Source: Sphingopyxis sp. (GTDB lineage Bacteria > Pseudomonadota > Alphaproteobacteria > Sphingomonadales > Sphingomonadaceae). From it: a stretch of DNA of 34,454 nucleotides. Positions 23,950-31,945 of this stretch are shown here, piece by piece (positions within the stretch are counted from its first letter, which is position 1; every line of letters begins with the position of its first letter). Where the stretch lies: positions 1 to 34,454 of the forward strand of contig JAGHZY010000039.1 in the NCBI GenBank assembly GCA_017745175.1, in the 5' to 3' direction. The translations under genes and the position numbers were made by a program. Below the pieces are notes generated by a model that saw nothing but the letters and a program-made list of their open reading frames with translations, was not told the origin of the DNA and did not search any database.

Positions 23950-25230
23950 GTGGATCTGGCACCCTATCGCACGCACCGGCGTATCCTGACCGCAAGCCTC
24001 GTCGGCACCGCGGTCGAATTCTATGATTTCTATATCTATGGCACGGCGGCGGCGCTGGTGTTCGGGCCGCTCTTCTTTCCATCGGAATCGCCGTCGGCGC
24101 AGCTGATGCTCAGCTTCATGAGCTTCGGCCTCGCTTTCTTTGCGCGGCCCGTCGGGGCGGTTGTTTTTGGCCATTATGGCGACCGGATCGGCCGCAAGTC
24201 GACGCTGGTAGCCTCGCTGATGCTGATGGGCGCCTCGACCCTGCTGATCGCTTTCCTGCCGACCTATGCGATGGTCGGCTGGGTCGCGCCGCTGCTGCTC
24301 TGCATCCTGCGTTTCGGGCAGGGTTTCGGCCTGGGCGGCGAGTGGGGCGGGGCGGCGCTGCTCGCGGTCGAAAACGCGCCGCCGGGATGGAAATCGCGCT
24401 TCGGCATGTTCCCGCAACTCGGTGCGCCCGTCGGGTTCGTCGCGGCGAACGGGCTGTTCCTGCTGCTCGGGCTGGGGCTCAGCGACGCCGATTTCGCGGC
24501 ATGGGGCTGGCGCATCCCCTTCCTGCTCTCGGCCGTGCTTGTCGGACTGGGGCTGTGGGTGCGGCTCAAGATCGGCGAGACGCCCGATTTTGCCGAAGCG
24601 CTGGAAACGGATGTGCCGGTCGGGGTGCCGCTCGGCGAGCTGTTCCGGCACCATCTGGTCGCGACGCTTGCGGGGACCTTTGCGGTCGTCGCCTGTTTCG
24701 CGATCTTCTACCTCGCGACGAGTTTCGCGCTCGCGCACGGTACGGCGACGCTTGGCTACCCGAAGGAGCAGTTTCTGCTGATCCAGCTTGGCGCGATCCT
24801 GTTCATGGCCGTGGGGATCATCTTCGCGGGCTACTGGAGCGACGCGTCGAGCGCGCAGCGCGTGCTCACATGGGGGTGCGGCGCAACGATCCTTGTCGGG
24901 TTCGTTTTCGGGCCGTCGCTGGCGTCGGGAAGCTGGCTGCTGATCTTTCTCGGTCTTGCGACGGCGCTGTTTGTCATGGGGCTGGTCTACGGGCCGCTGG
25001 GAAGCTGGCTGACCGGGCTGTTCCCCGTACGGGTGCGCTACACAGGGGCGTCGGTGGCATTCAACGCGGGCGGAATATTGGGCGGTGCGATGGCGCCGAT
25101 CATCGCGCAGGCGCTGGCCGAGCGTGGCGGGACCGAAACGGTCGGCTATTATCTGGCGCTCGCGGGCGTCGTGAGCTGGCTCGGGCTGTTGATGGTACGG
25201 CGGCGGATGGTCAGGCCGAATCTCGGCTGA
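23950..25230 (+). CDS. Metabolite:H+ symporter, MHS family of the MFS (ShiA/ProP-like)
   Basis: A 426-residue transporter with 12 predicted membrane helices. The N-terminal segment LTASLVGTAVEFYDFYIYG is the MHS-family signature. The loop FGHYGDRIGRKSTL between helices 2 and 3, LRFGQGFGLGGEWGGA in helix 4-5, and FPVRVRYTGASVAFN near helix 11 are also typical. MHS members import proline/betaine, shikimate, alpha-ketoglutarate or other acids with protons; the substrate here is not evident. The start is GTG 23950, 8 nt after a strong GGGAGGGG site; TTG 23944 is the alternative. Its 3' end overlaps the opposing EamA gene by 20 bp. Confidence 0.9.
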   Translation: MDLAPYRTHRRILTASLVGTAVEFYDFYIYGTAAALVFGPLFFPSESPSAQLMLSFMSFGLAFFARPVGAVVFGHYGDRIGRKSTLVASLMLMGASTLLIAFLPTYAMVGWVAPLLLCILRFGQGFGLGGEWGGAALLAVENAPPGWKSRFGMFPQLGAPVGFVAANGLFLLLGLGLSDADFAAWGWRIPFLLSAVLVGLGLWVRLKIGETPDFAEALETDVPVGVPLGELFRHHLVATLAGTFAVVACFAIFYLATSFALAHGTATLGYPKEQFLLIQLGAILFMAVGIIFAGYWSDASSAQRVLTWGCGATILVGFVFGPSLASGSWLLIFLGLATALFVMGLVYGPLGSWLTGLFPVRVRYTGASVAFNAGGILGGAMAPIIAQALAERGGTETVGYYLALAGVVSWLGLLMVRRRMVRPNLG

Positions 25231-26143
25231 CGCGAAAGCGGTCGATGAGACGGCCGTCGATTGCGACGAGCCCGACCGCGATCAGCGCCATGCCGACCCA
25301 GTGGCGCGGCAGCAGCACCTCGCCGAGCAGCAGCGTGCCGAGCAGGATCGCAGTGACCGGGATGAGCAGGGTGACGAGCAGCGCGTTCGTTGCACCGGCG
25401 CGCGCGATCAGGCTGAAATAGAGGAAATAGGCAACCGTCGTCGAAAGCAGCGCGAGCCCGCCGATCGCGAAGAGGATGTTCGTGCCCGGAAGCGGAAGCC
25501 GCCAGGGGGCATCGACGAACAGCGCGACGGGCAGGATGAGCAGCGCGCCCGCGATGAGCTGGCCCGTCGCGACGTCGAGCGGGCCGACGCCCCATGTACG
25601 GAAGCGGCGGCCATAAACCCCGGCGAGCGCGTAGCAGAAGGTTGCGCCGAGGCACGCCAGCTGCGCGGAGAGGCTGGTGCCGATCCCCGACAGCGCGCCG
25701 CCCCCGATCATCACCGCAACCCCGGCGATGCCCGCGCCAACCCCCGCGAGCTTCGCGGGCGTCGCCTTTTCGTCGGCGGTGAAGAGATGCGCGACGATCA
25801 CGCCCCAGAGCGGCGTGGTCGCGTTGAGGATCGAGGCAAGGCCGCTGGCGATCTGGGTCTGCGCATAGGCGAAGAGCGAGAAGGGAAGCGCGGTGTTGAG
25901 CAGCGCGAGCAGGAAAAGCGCGCGCCACAGCCCGGCGCGACGCGGCATCGCGCGGCGGGTGACGGCCATGAAACCCAGCATCAACAGTGACGAGAGGCCG
26001 AGCCGGGCAAGGACGAGGGTGAAGGGCGGAACCTCGCGCAGCGCGAAGCCGAGAAAGAAGAAGGAGCCGCCCCAGAGGATCGAGAGCAGGATCAACATGC
26101 CCCATTCGGTGGCGCCCATGCGGAAATTGATCGGTGCGGTCAT
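25211..26143 (-). CDS. EamA-family (DMT superfamily) transporter
   Basis: A 310-residue protein with ten hydrophobic segments in two EamA repeats (about residues 15-145 and 160-295). LLSILWGGSFFFLGFALREVPPFTLVLAR at the start of repeat 1 and the closing LGTLLLGEVLLPRHWVGMALI in repeat 2 are characteristic. EamA proteins export amino acids or metabolites; the substrate is unknown. ATG 26143 has a weak AGGG site 7 nt upstream; ATG 26119 is a possible alternative. It follows rsmD on the same strand after 49 bp. Its last six codons overlap the 3' end of the convergent MHS transporter. Confidence 0.9.
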   Translation of the reverse strand: MTAPINFRMGATEWGMLILLSILWGGSFFFLGFALREVPPFTLVLARLGLSSLLMLGFMAVTRRAMPRRAGLWRALFLLALLNTALPFSLFAYAQTQIASGLASILNATTPLWGVIVAHLFTADEKATPAKLAGVGAGIAGVAVMIGGGALSGIGTSLSAQLACLGATFCYALAGVYGRRFRTWGVGPLDVATGQLIAGALLILPVALFVDAPWRLPLPGTNILFAIGGLALLSTTVAYFLYFSLIARAGATNALLVTLLIPVTAILLGTLLLGEVLLPRHWVGMALIAVGLVAIDGRLIDRFRVSRDSA

Positions 26144-26192
26144 GATGCGGCCCTAGCGCCGAACGGAACGGCGGGCGTCCCGCTTCTTGCGG

Positions 26193-26744
26193 TCAAAGCC
26201 CCGCTGCCGGCCTGAGCAGCGTCAGCTTCGCCTTGCCGACCTTGCGCTCCGCGTCGACTTCGAAGCCCGCGACCTCGACGATTTCCTTCCCGGCAGTCTC
26301 GATCGAGATCAGGCTGTCGGGCCCGACCCAGCCGAGGCGATTGAGCTTGTCGAGCGCGACGCTGGCCGCGCCCGTATCGTACGGCGCGTCGAGAAGCAGC
26401 AGATCATAGGTCCGCTTCGCCGGCCCCAGCGCCAGCACCGAGCCGGCACGCACATCGGCGCGCGGCGTGGCGCCGAGTGCCGCGAGATTCTTGCGGAGCG
26501 CGTCGAGCGCGTCGCGGTCCTGCTCGGCGAACAGGCATTGTCCGGCGCCGCGCGAGAGCGCCTCGATCCCGAGCGCGCCCGATCCGGCGAAGAGGTCGGC
26601 GACGACCAGCTCCTCGAAACTGCCGACGCGGCTCGTCAGCATCGAGAACAAGGTCTCACGCGTGCGGTCGGCGGTGGGACGGGTGGCATCGTTTTTCGGC
26701 GCGAGCAATTTGCGGCCGCGCCATTCGCCCGAAATCACGCGCAT
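26193..26744 (-). CDS. rsmD: 16S rRNA m2G966 methyltransferase RsmD
   Basis: A 183-residue SAM-dependent methyltransferase. The N-terminal MRVISGEWRGRKL and the RPTADRTRETLFSML stretch are diagnostic for RsmD. The SAM-binding motif is DLFAGSGALGIEALSRGA. The catalytic D/N-P-P-Y/F motif reads DAPY here (in LLLDAPYDTG), an Ala in place of the first Pro. The enzyme methylates N2 of G966 in 16S rRNA. Its ATG shares the A of the rluB TGA (TGATG), so translation is coupled to that of the pseudouridine synthase. Confidence 0.94.
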   Translation of the reverse strand: MRVISGEWRGRKLLAPKNDATRPTADRTRETLFSMLTSRVGSFEELVVADLFAGSGALGIEALSRGAGQCLFAEQDRDALDALRKNLAALGATPRADVRAGSVLALGPAKRTYDLLLLDAPYDTGAASVALDKLNRLGWVGPDSLISIETAGKEIVEVAGFEVDAERKVGKAKLTLLRPAAGL

Positions 26745-27589
26745 CAGCCGAGACGCCGGCGGAATTTGAACAGTTCGTCGCGCGGCACGACCTCGACCGC
26801 GCCCATGTCGAGCCCGGCGAGGGTGAACTCGCCATAGCGCGTGCGGATCAGGCGGCTGACCTGCAGCCCGAAATGTTCGAGCACACGGCGGACTTCGCGG
26901 TTCTTCCCCTCGGTCAGCGTCATTTCGACCCACTGGTTGCGGCCCGTGCGGCGTTCGAGATTGGCATCGATCCGGCCATAGCGGATGCCGTCGATCTCGA
27001 TCCCCATCGCGAGTTCCTCGAGCTGCGCCTGGCTGATGTCGCCAAAGGCGCGCGCGCGGTACGTGCGCTCGACCCCGCTCGCCGGCAGCTCAAGCTGGCG
27101 CTTGAACTCGCCGTCGTTGGTGAGCAGCAGCAGCCCCTCGGTATTATAGTCGAGGCGCCCGATCGGCATCAGCCGCGGGAGCCCCTTGGGCAGCAGATCA
27201 TAGATCGTCTTGCGGCCCTTGGGGTCGCGCGCGGCGGTCAGGCAGCCCGCGGGCTTGTGAAAGCGATAGAGGCGCGTCGAGACGGGTTTTGCGACGGGAT
27301 TGCCGTCGACCGTCAGGCCTTCGAGCGACGACAGGAGCGGGGCCGGCTGCGCGATCGTCTCGCCGTTCAGCGCGATGCGCCCCTCCTCGATCATCCGTTC
27401 GACGTCGCGGCGCGATCCGATGCCGGCGCGCGCCAGCAGCTTGGCGATGCGCTGCGGCCCGTCCTCGCGTTCTTCGGCAGGTCTGGTCTTGAGCGCCGTT
27501 GCCGCACCGCGCGCGGCGCGGCGGCCTTTCGGGGCGTCGCGATCTGCGGCGGGGCGTGGCGTCGAGCGGGGCGGACGGCGGGTCGTCAT
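26744..27589 (-). CDS. rluB: rRNA pseudouridine synthase, RluB/RsuA family
   Basis: A 281-residue pseudouridine synthase. A basic, Pro/Ala-rich tail (residues 1-44) precedes an S4 RNA-binding domain (QRIAKLLARAGIGSRRDVERM), then the catalytic domain with the nucleophile Asp147 in GRLDYNTEGLLLLTNDG and the conserved EGKNREVRRVLEHFG motif. The likely target is U2605 of 23S rRNA (E. coli numbering), by family. ATG 27589 is taken; an in-frame ATG at 27652 would add 21 unconserved residues. The stop overlaps the rsmD start by one base. Confidence 0.92.
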   Translation of the reverse strand: MTTRRPPRSTPRPAADRDAPKGRRAARGAATALKTRPAEEREDGPQRIAKLLARAGIGSRRDVERMIEEGRIALNGETIAQPAPLLSSLEGLTVDGNPVAKPVSTRLYRFHKPAGCLTAARDPKGRKTIYDLLPKGLPRLMPIGRLDYNTEGLLLLTNDGEFKRQLELPASGVERTYRARAFGDISQAQLEELAMGIEIDGIRYGRIDANLERRTGRNQWVEMTLTEGKNREVRRVLEHFGLQVSRLIRTRYGEFTLAGLDMGAVEVVPRDELFKFRRRLG

Positions 27590-27590
27590 C

Positions 27591-27616
27591 GGAACGGATG
27601 CGGCTTTCTTGTCGTT
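27591..27616 (+). promoter_or_regulatory. Predicted EcfG-type general-stress promoter of the response regulator
   Basis: GGAAC (27591-27595), a 17-nt spacer and CGTT (27613-27616) match exactly the alphaproteobacterial sigma-EcfG consensus (GGAAC-N16/17-CGTT). It points toward the single-domain response regulator, whose ATG is 130 bp downstream. I searched by eye the other intergenic regions on both strands and found no second match. Confidence 0.55.
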
Positions 27617-27745
27617 TTCGGGGAAAGAGTGTTGCGTTGTGATCACGCTCATAGCCGGAAAAGACCCGCTTCGTCGATGGCAAGCAGAAGCGATCTTGCG
27701 GGATGACGCAGAGCGAGTCATGGCACAATGATTAAGGGAGTTCTC

Positions 27746-28183
27746 ATGCTCTTTGGCCACCGCCCGACCTGCATCAAGCGATTGCTGATCATTGAGGATG
27801 ATCCGCTGACCGCTTTCGACAATGAGCACACGCTGAAGGTCAGCGGGTACGACATCGTCGCGACGGTCGATTCGGGCGAGGCCGCGGTGGCCGTCATGGC
27901 CGCCGAGCCGATCGACGCGGTCGTTCTCGACCTCGGTCTGGCGGGCCGTATGACGGGGCGCGACGTTGCGCGCCTTGCGCGTGACCGGGGTATCGCCGTC
28001 CTTCTGGTGACGGGACAATGCCCCGCCGATGCCGAAGATCTCGCCATCGCCTGTCTCGGCAAGCCGCACAGCGCGTCGGCGCTGGTTTCGGCGCTGAAAG
28101 CGGTCGAATCGATGGCGTGCAAGAACCAGGCACCGCGCAAGGTCAGCGGGCTGACGACCTTCTGGCGCCCCGCCGCGGCGTAG
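27746..28183 (+). CDS. Single-domain response regulator (stand-alone receiver)
   Basis: A 145-residue receiver domain with no output domain. The acidic pocket is Asp18-Asp19 (LLIIEDDPLTA), the phospho-acceptor is Asp62 (VVLDLGL), the switch threonine is Thr89 (LLVTGQ) and the conserved lysine is Lys106 (LGKPH). It could act as a phosphorelay intermediate or bind a protein partner; no histidine kinase is in the window. ATG 27746 is preferred over ATG 27728 because AAGGGAG lies 5 nt upstream. A perfect EcfG-type promoter 130 bp upstream suggests induction in the general stress response. AmpG follows after 100 bp on the same strand. Confidence 0.88.
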   Translation: MLFGHRPTCIKRLLIIEDDPLTAFDNEHTLKVSGYDIVATVDSGEAAVAVMAAEPIDAVVLDLGLAGRMTGRDVARLARDRGIAVLLVTGQCPADAEDLAIACLGKPHSASALVSALKAVESMACKNQAPRKVSGLTTFWRPAAA

Positions 28184-28221
28184 GCGCGGCCAATCGATAA
28201 ATAGCCGCTTCCAATTTGAGA

Positions 28222-28240
28222 CCAAGGCTATAGGCCTTGG
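28222..28240 (+). terminator. Hairpin between the response regulator and ampG
   Basis: CCAAGGC (28222-28228) pairs with GCCTTGG (28234-28240) around TATAG. It may be a weak terminator of the regulator gene or part of the ampG leader; no T-tract follows. Confidence 0.4.
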
Positions 28241-28251
28241 CCAAGCAATGT

Positions 28252-28266
28252 GTCCGCCCGGCGGAC
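28252..28266. repeat. 15-bp palindrome in the ampG leader
   Basis: GTCCGCC-C-GGCGGAC is a perfect 7+1+7 inverted repeat, 4 nt before the GGGGAG ribosome-binding site of ampG (start 28284). It could be an operator or a hairpin that affects access to the ribosome-binding site. Confidence 0.45.
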
Positions 28267-28283
28267 GCGCGGGGAGCGTCTGC

Positions 28284-29843
28284 ATGTCGATTGATCTGGT
28301 CCGGTTTATCATTTTCGTCGCGATCCTTGGCGGGCTGGTGGTTGTCGCGCTGTCGATCCCGGCCTTCCGGCCGTATCTGCGCAAGAACCCGATGATCACC
28401 TTCCTGCTTGGCATTTCGAGCGGCTTCCCGTTGACGCTGCTGATCGCGACGATGACCTTCTGGCTGGCGAAAGTCGGGATCGATACCGCGACGATCGGCT
28501 TCGCGGTCGCACTCGGCATTCCCTATACGATCAAATTCCTGTGGGCGCCGGTGGTCGACAAATTGCCGCTGCCCTTCCTGACCAGGGCATTCGGGCAAAG
28601 GCGTGGCTGGCTGTTCTTCATTCAGGCGTTGCTGTTCGTTTCGATCTGGCAACTCGGCGCCAGCGATCCGAAGCCGGGCGACATGAGCCTGTTCGCCGTG
28701 TGGGCACTGATCACCGCTTTCCTGTCGGCGACGCAGGATATCGTCATCGACGCCTATCGCATCGAGATACTGGAAGAGGACGAGTTCGCGCACGGGACGG
28801 CAACCAACCAGTTCGGATACCGCACGGGCAATCTCATCGCAGGCGCGGGCACGATCTATTTCGCTTCGGGCGAAGGGCTCGGGCTGGGCTGGGCGACCGC
28901 TTATGGTCTGACCGCCTTTTGCATCGTTCCGGCGATCCTCGGCGCGCTGTGGGCAGGGCCGGGCAAGTTCGTCGACCGGTTCGAACATACGACGGGCATG
29001 AAAGTAGGCCAGTGGCTGACCGAGGCGGTGGTAAATCCGTTTCGCGAGTTCCTGACGCGTCACGGCGCTTTCCTGATTCTGGGGTTCGTGCTCGTCTACA
29101 AGGTCGGCGATGCGATGGGGCAGACAATGCTCGGGCCGATGATCGTCGATCTCGGCTTTCCCGACCTCGACTATATCTCGGCCAACAAGCTCTGGGGCTT
29201 TGGCGCGCTGATCGTCGGGTCGGCGCTCGGCGCGCCCTTCCTGTTGTGGCTCGGCATGGGCCGCGCCTTGCTCGTCTCGGGCTTCATGATGATGTTCTCG
29301 AACATCATGTTCATGATCCTTGCGGCGACGGGCAACAATTACTGGATGCTGGTCGCGGCGATCGTCACCGAGAATCTCACGAGCGGCATCGGGCTGACGG
29401 TGTTCGCCACCTATCTCTCGGGCCTGTCGAGCATCGCTTATACGGCGACGCAGTTCGCCTTGCTGTCGTCGTTCGCCGGGGTCGGGCGGACGTTCATGGC
29501 GGGGCCTGCAGGTGTCGTTGCCGAAAAGCTGGGCTGGATCGGCTTCTGGGGCTTCACGGTGGTGGCCGCGATCCCGGGGATGCTGCTGCTCTGGATACTC
29601 TGGAACAAGGGCTACGTGGTCGAGAGCATCCGGCAGACGGCCGGGGTCGATGACCGGCAATTGCGGCAGCCGGTTGGCGCTTGGCGAATCCTGGGCTTCG
29701 TCCTGATCGTCGCGGGGCTGGTCGGAGTGCTCCTTTTTCAGCAGCTCGAACTGGGCACACATATTCTCGCTGCATCGCTTGTCGCTTTCGTCGCCGGCAT
29801 GCTGCTGGCGTGGAAGGGCAAGGCACGGACGGCAGCGGCATAG
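28284..29843 (+). CDS. ampG: AmpG-type muropeptide permease (MFS)
   Basis: A 519-residue inner-membrane protein with about 14 hydrophobic segments. Hallmarks of AmpG are GISSGFPLTLLIATMTFWLAK near the N-terminus, the IKFLWAPVVDKLPLP loop, and ATQDIVIDAYRIEILE after helix 4. AmpG imports GlcNAc-anhydroMurNAc-peptides for wall recycling and, in some bacteria, controls AmpC beta-lactamase induction; no ampR/ampC is in the window. ATG 28284 has a GGGGAG site 7 nt upstream. The C-terminal 70 residues add two more helices beyond the core 12. The TPR gene starts 5 bp after its stop. Confidence 0.93.
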   Translation: MSIDLVRFIIFVAILGGLVVVALSIPAFRPYLRKNPMITFLLGISSGFPLTLLIATMTFWLAKVGIDTATIGFAVALGIPYTIKFLWAPVVDKLPLPFLTRAFGQRRGWLFFIQALLFVSIWQLGASDPKPGDMSLFAVWALITAFLSATQDIVIDAYRIEILEEDEFAHGTATNQFGYRTGNLIAGAGTIYFASGEGLGLGWATAYGLTAFCIVPAILGALWAGPGKFVDRFEHTTGMKVGQWLTEAVVNPFREFLTRHGAFLILGFVLVYKVGDAMGQTMLGPMIVDLGFPDLDYISANKLWGFGALIVGSALGAPFLLWLGMGRALLVSGFMMMFSNIMFMILAATGNNYWMLVAAIVTENLTSGIGLTVFATYLSGLSSIAYTATQFALLSSFAGVGRTFMAGPAGVVAEKLGWIGFWGFTVVAAIPGMLLLWILWNKGYVVESIRQTAGVDDRQLRQPVGAWRILGFVLIVAGLVGVLLFQQLELGTHILAASLVAFVAGMLLAWKGKARTAAA

Positions 29844-29848
29844 CCGGA

Positions 29849-30592
29849 GTGCACTTCTTCCTCATCTCGATCGCACTGCAGGTTCTTTGCATTGTCCATG
29901 TGTTCCGTACGGGGCGGAACACCGCATGGATCATGGCGATCGCCTTTCTGCCGATGGTCGGAATCCTCGCCTATTTCATCGTCGAGATACTGCCAGGCCT
30001 GCCGCGCGACCGGCGGGTGCGCGAGGCGCGGACGAAGATCGCCGACAAGATGGACCCCGAACGCCGTGTCCGCGAAGCGCGCGAGGCTGCCGAATTCAGC
30101 GATACTGCAGGGAACCGGATCGAATATGGCGACGCGCTGATGGAACGCGGGCGTCATGCCGAGGCGCTCGATCAGTTTCGCGCCGCCGAACGGCTGTCAC
30201 CGCACGCCGACCGGACGATCGGCATGCGGATCGCCGAAGCGGCCTATGAGGCGGGGCGCTATGCCGAGGCGCTGACCGCGATCGATGGGCTCCCCGAAAC
30301 GATTTCGCGCACCGAGATCGACCGGCGCGCGCTGCTCCGGGCGAAGGTCGCCGAGGCCGAAGGGCGAACGGCGGACGCACTGGCGATCTATCGCGAAATC
30401 GTGGACCGCGTACCGGGCGACGAGATCCGCTGCCGGATCGCCGGCATCCTGATTGCCAATGGCGACAAGGCGGGTGCGCGGAAGGTGCTCAAGGAAGTCG
30501 AGCAGCGGATGAAGCGCACGCCGCCCGTAACATTGAAGGCCGAAGCGGCGATGTACGATTGGGTCAAGCGGACGCTCGCCGAGCTGCGTTAA
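29849..30592 (+). CDS. Membrane-anchored TPR protein (PLDc_N-like helical hairpin plus tetratricopeptide repeats)
   Basis: A 247-residue protein. The N-terminus has two hydrophobic helices (FFLISIALQVLCIVHVF and WIMAIAFLPMVGILAYFIVEIL) resembling the PLDc_N membrane hairpin. Then a charged linker leads into TPR motifs (IEYGDALMERGRHAEALDQFRAAERL; AYEAGRYAEALTAIDGL; AEGRTADALAIYREIV). TPRs mediate protein contacts; the partner is unknown. The start is GTG 29849, 5 bp after the ampG stop, so the two are likely co-translated and may work at the same membrane. No longer start is plausible because the frame then overlaps ampG. The TAA stop shares TTAA with the opposing folC stop. Confidence 0.83.
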   Translation: MHFFLISIALQVLCIVHVFRTGRNTAWIMAIAFLPMVGILAYFIVEILPGLPRDRRVREARTKIADKMDPERRVREAREAAEFSDTAGNRIEYGDALMERGRHAEALDQFRAAERLSPHADRTIGMRIAEAAYEAGRYAEALTAIDGLPETISRTEIDRRALLRAKVAEAEGRTADALAIYREIVDRVPGDEIRCRIAGILIANGDKAGARKVLKEVEQRMKRTPPVTLKAEAAMYDWVKRTLAELR

Positions 30593-31929
30593 ACCGGCCA
30601 CTCGCGATTGAGATCGAGCACGACGCCCGCGAGATAGAGCGAACCGCAGATCAGCACATCGGCCCGGGCGCGGTTGTCGGCAATATGGTGCAGCGCCGCG
30701 GTGACGTCGTCGCACGGCTGCGCGTCGATGATGCCGAGGTCTGCCCGGACCCAGCGGCAGAGATCCCCGGGATCATGATGTTCGTGCCCAGGGATCGGGA
30801 CGGCCTGAAACGATGTGATTCGGTCGGCGAACGGACGAAGGAAGCCCATCGCGTCCTTGTTCTTGAGAAGACCGCATATGATGTGGAGCGGCCGCCGATC
30901 GCGAAGCGACCTGGCAAGTGCTACACCGGCGTCGGGATTGTGGCCGCCGTCGAGCCAGGTTTCGGTACTATCGGGCAGAAGTCCGGTAAGTGGTCCGGCG
31001 CCGAGACGCTGCATGCGGCCGGGCCAGAAAGCATCGGCGACGCCTTGGGCGATCTCGGCACCGGAGGGTTGCGGATCGGGTGCAAGGCGCAGCATCGCGA
31101 TCGCGAGCCCGGCATTGCGCATCTGATGTGCCCCGGTCATGCGCGGGCACAGCGGCTGCTCGATCGAGCCCAGCTTCGACACCCAGCGGAAAGCCTCGCC
31201 ATCGGCCTCGATCGCCCAGCCGTCGCTTTCCGGAAAGAGCGTGGCGCCGGCATCGGCCACCTTCATCGCGATGATATCGCGCACATGCGGTGGATAGGCC
31301 AACGTCGCGACCGGCGTGCCGGGCTTGATAATCCCTGCCTTTTCCCACGCGATACGCATCGCCGGTTCGTCGGGTGTCCCGGCTTCGGGCGCGAGCAGGA
31401 AGGCCTCGTGATCTATCCCCAGCGAGGCGATGCCGGCGACCGCGGGGGGCGGGATGATGTTGGTGGCATCGAGGCGCCCGCCGAGCCCTACCTCGACGAT
31501 GCAATCGTCGGCGGGGATGCGCGCGAAGGCGAGGAACGCGGCGGCCGTGGTAACCTCGAAGAAGCTCGCTTGCAGGTCGGCCGCCTCGTCGAGCACCTCT
31601 TCGAGCAAGGCGGCGAGCAGCGCATCGTCGATCAGCGTTCCGCCAAGGCGGATGCGTTCGTTGAAACGGACGAGATGCGGGCTGGTATAGGCGTGGACGC
31701 GGCGACCCTGCGCCTCGAGGATGGCGCGGAGATAGGCGCAGGTTGACCCCTTGCCGTTGGTGCCCGCGACGTGGAAAGTGCGCGGAAGCTGGAGCTGCGG
31801 ATTGCCGAGGCGCGCGCAGAGCTCGGCGATGCGTTCGAGCCCGAGGATGTCGCGGCCCGGCGATAGCGCGGCAAGGCGATCGAGTTGCGCCTGCACCGCA
31901 GGATTGTGGGAGCTGGCGTGGTCGGCCAT
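30589..31929 (-). CDS. folC: Dihydrofolate synthase / folylpolyglutamate synthase
   Basis: A 446-residue Mur-ligase-family enzyme that joins glutamate to dihydropteroate and extends folate polyglutamates. The ATP loop is HVAGTNGKGSTCAYL, followed by YTSPHLVRFNERIR. Further motifs are VEVGLGGRLDATN, the carbamylated-lysine region WEKAGIIKPG, and DGGHNPDAG in the C-terminal domain. All FolC hallmarks are present. It closes the trp-accD-folC operon, 16 bp after accD. Its stop overlaps the convergent TPR gene stop within TTAA. Confidence 0.95.
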   Translation of the reverse strand: MADHASSHNPAVQAQLDRLAALSPGRDILGLERIAELCARLGNPQLQLPRTFHVAGTNGKGSTCAYLRAILEAQGRRVHAYTSPHLVRFNERIRLGGTLIDDALLAALLEEVLDEAADLQASFFEVTTAAAFLAFARIPADDCIVEVGLGGRLDATNIIPPPAVAGIASLGIDHEAFLLAPEAGTPDEPAMRIAWEKAGIIKPGTPVATLAYPPHVRDIIAMKVADAGATLFPESDGWAIEADGEAFRWVSKLGSIEQPLCPRMTGAHQMRNAGLAIAMLRLAPDPQPSGAEIAQGVADAFWPGRMQRLGAGPLTGLLPDSTETWLDGGHNPDAGVALARSLRDRRPLHIICGLLKNKDAMGFLRPFADRITSFQAVPIPGHEHHDPGDLCRWVRADLGIIDAQPCDDVTAALHHIADNRARADVLICGSLYLAGVVLDLNREWPV

Positions 31930-31945
31930 GATGGCGTGGGTTGGC

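Noticed and set aside
28143..29762. A 539-codon open frame on the minus strand
   Set aside because: It is antisense to ampG; the translation is highly charged and low in complexity, unlike a real protein.
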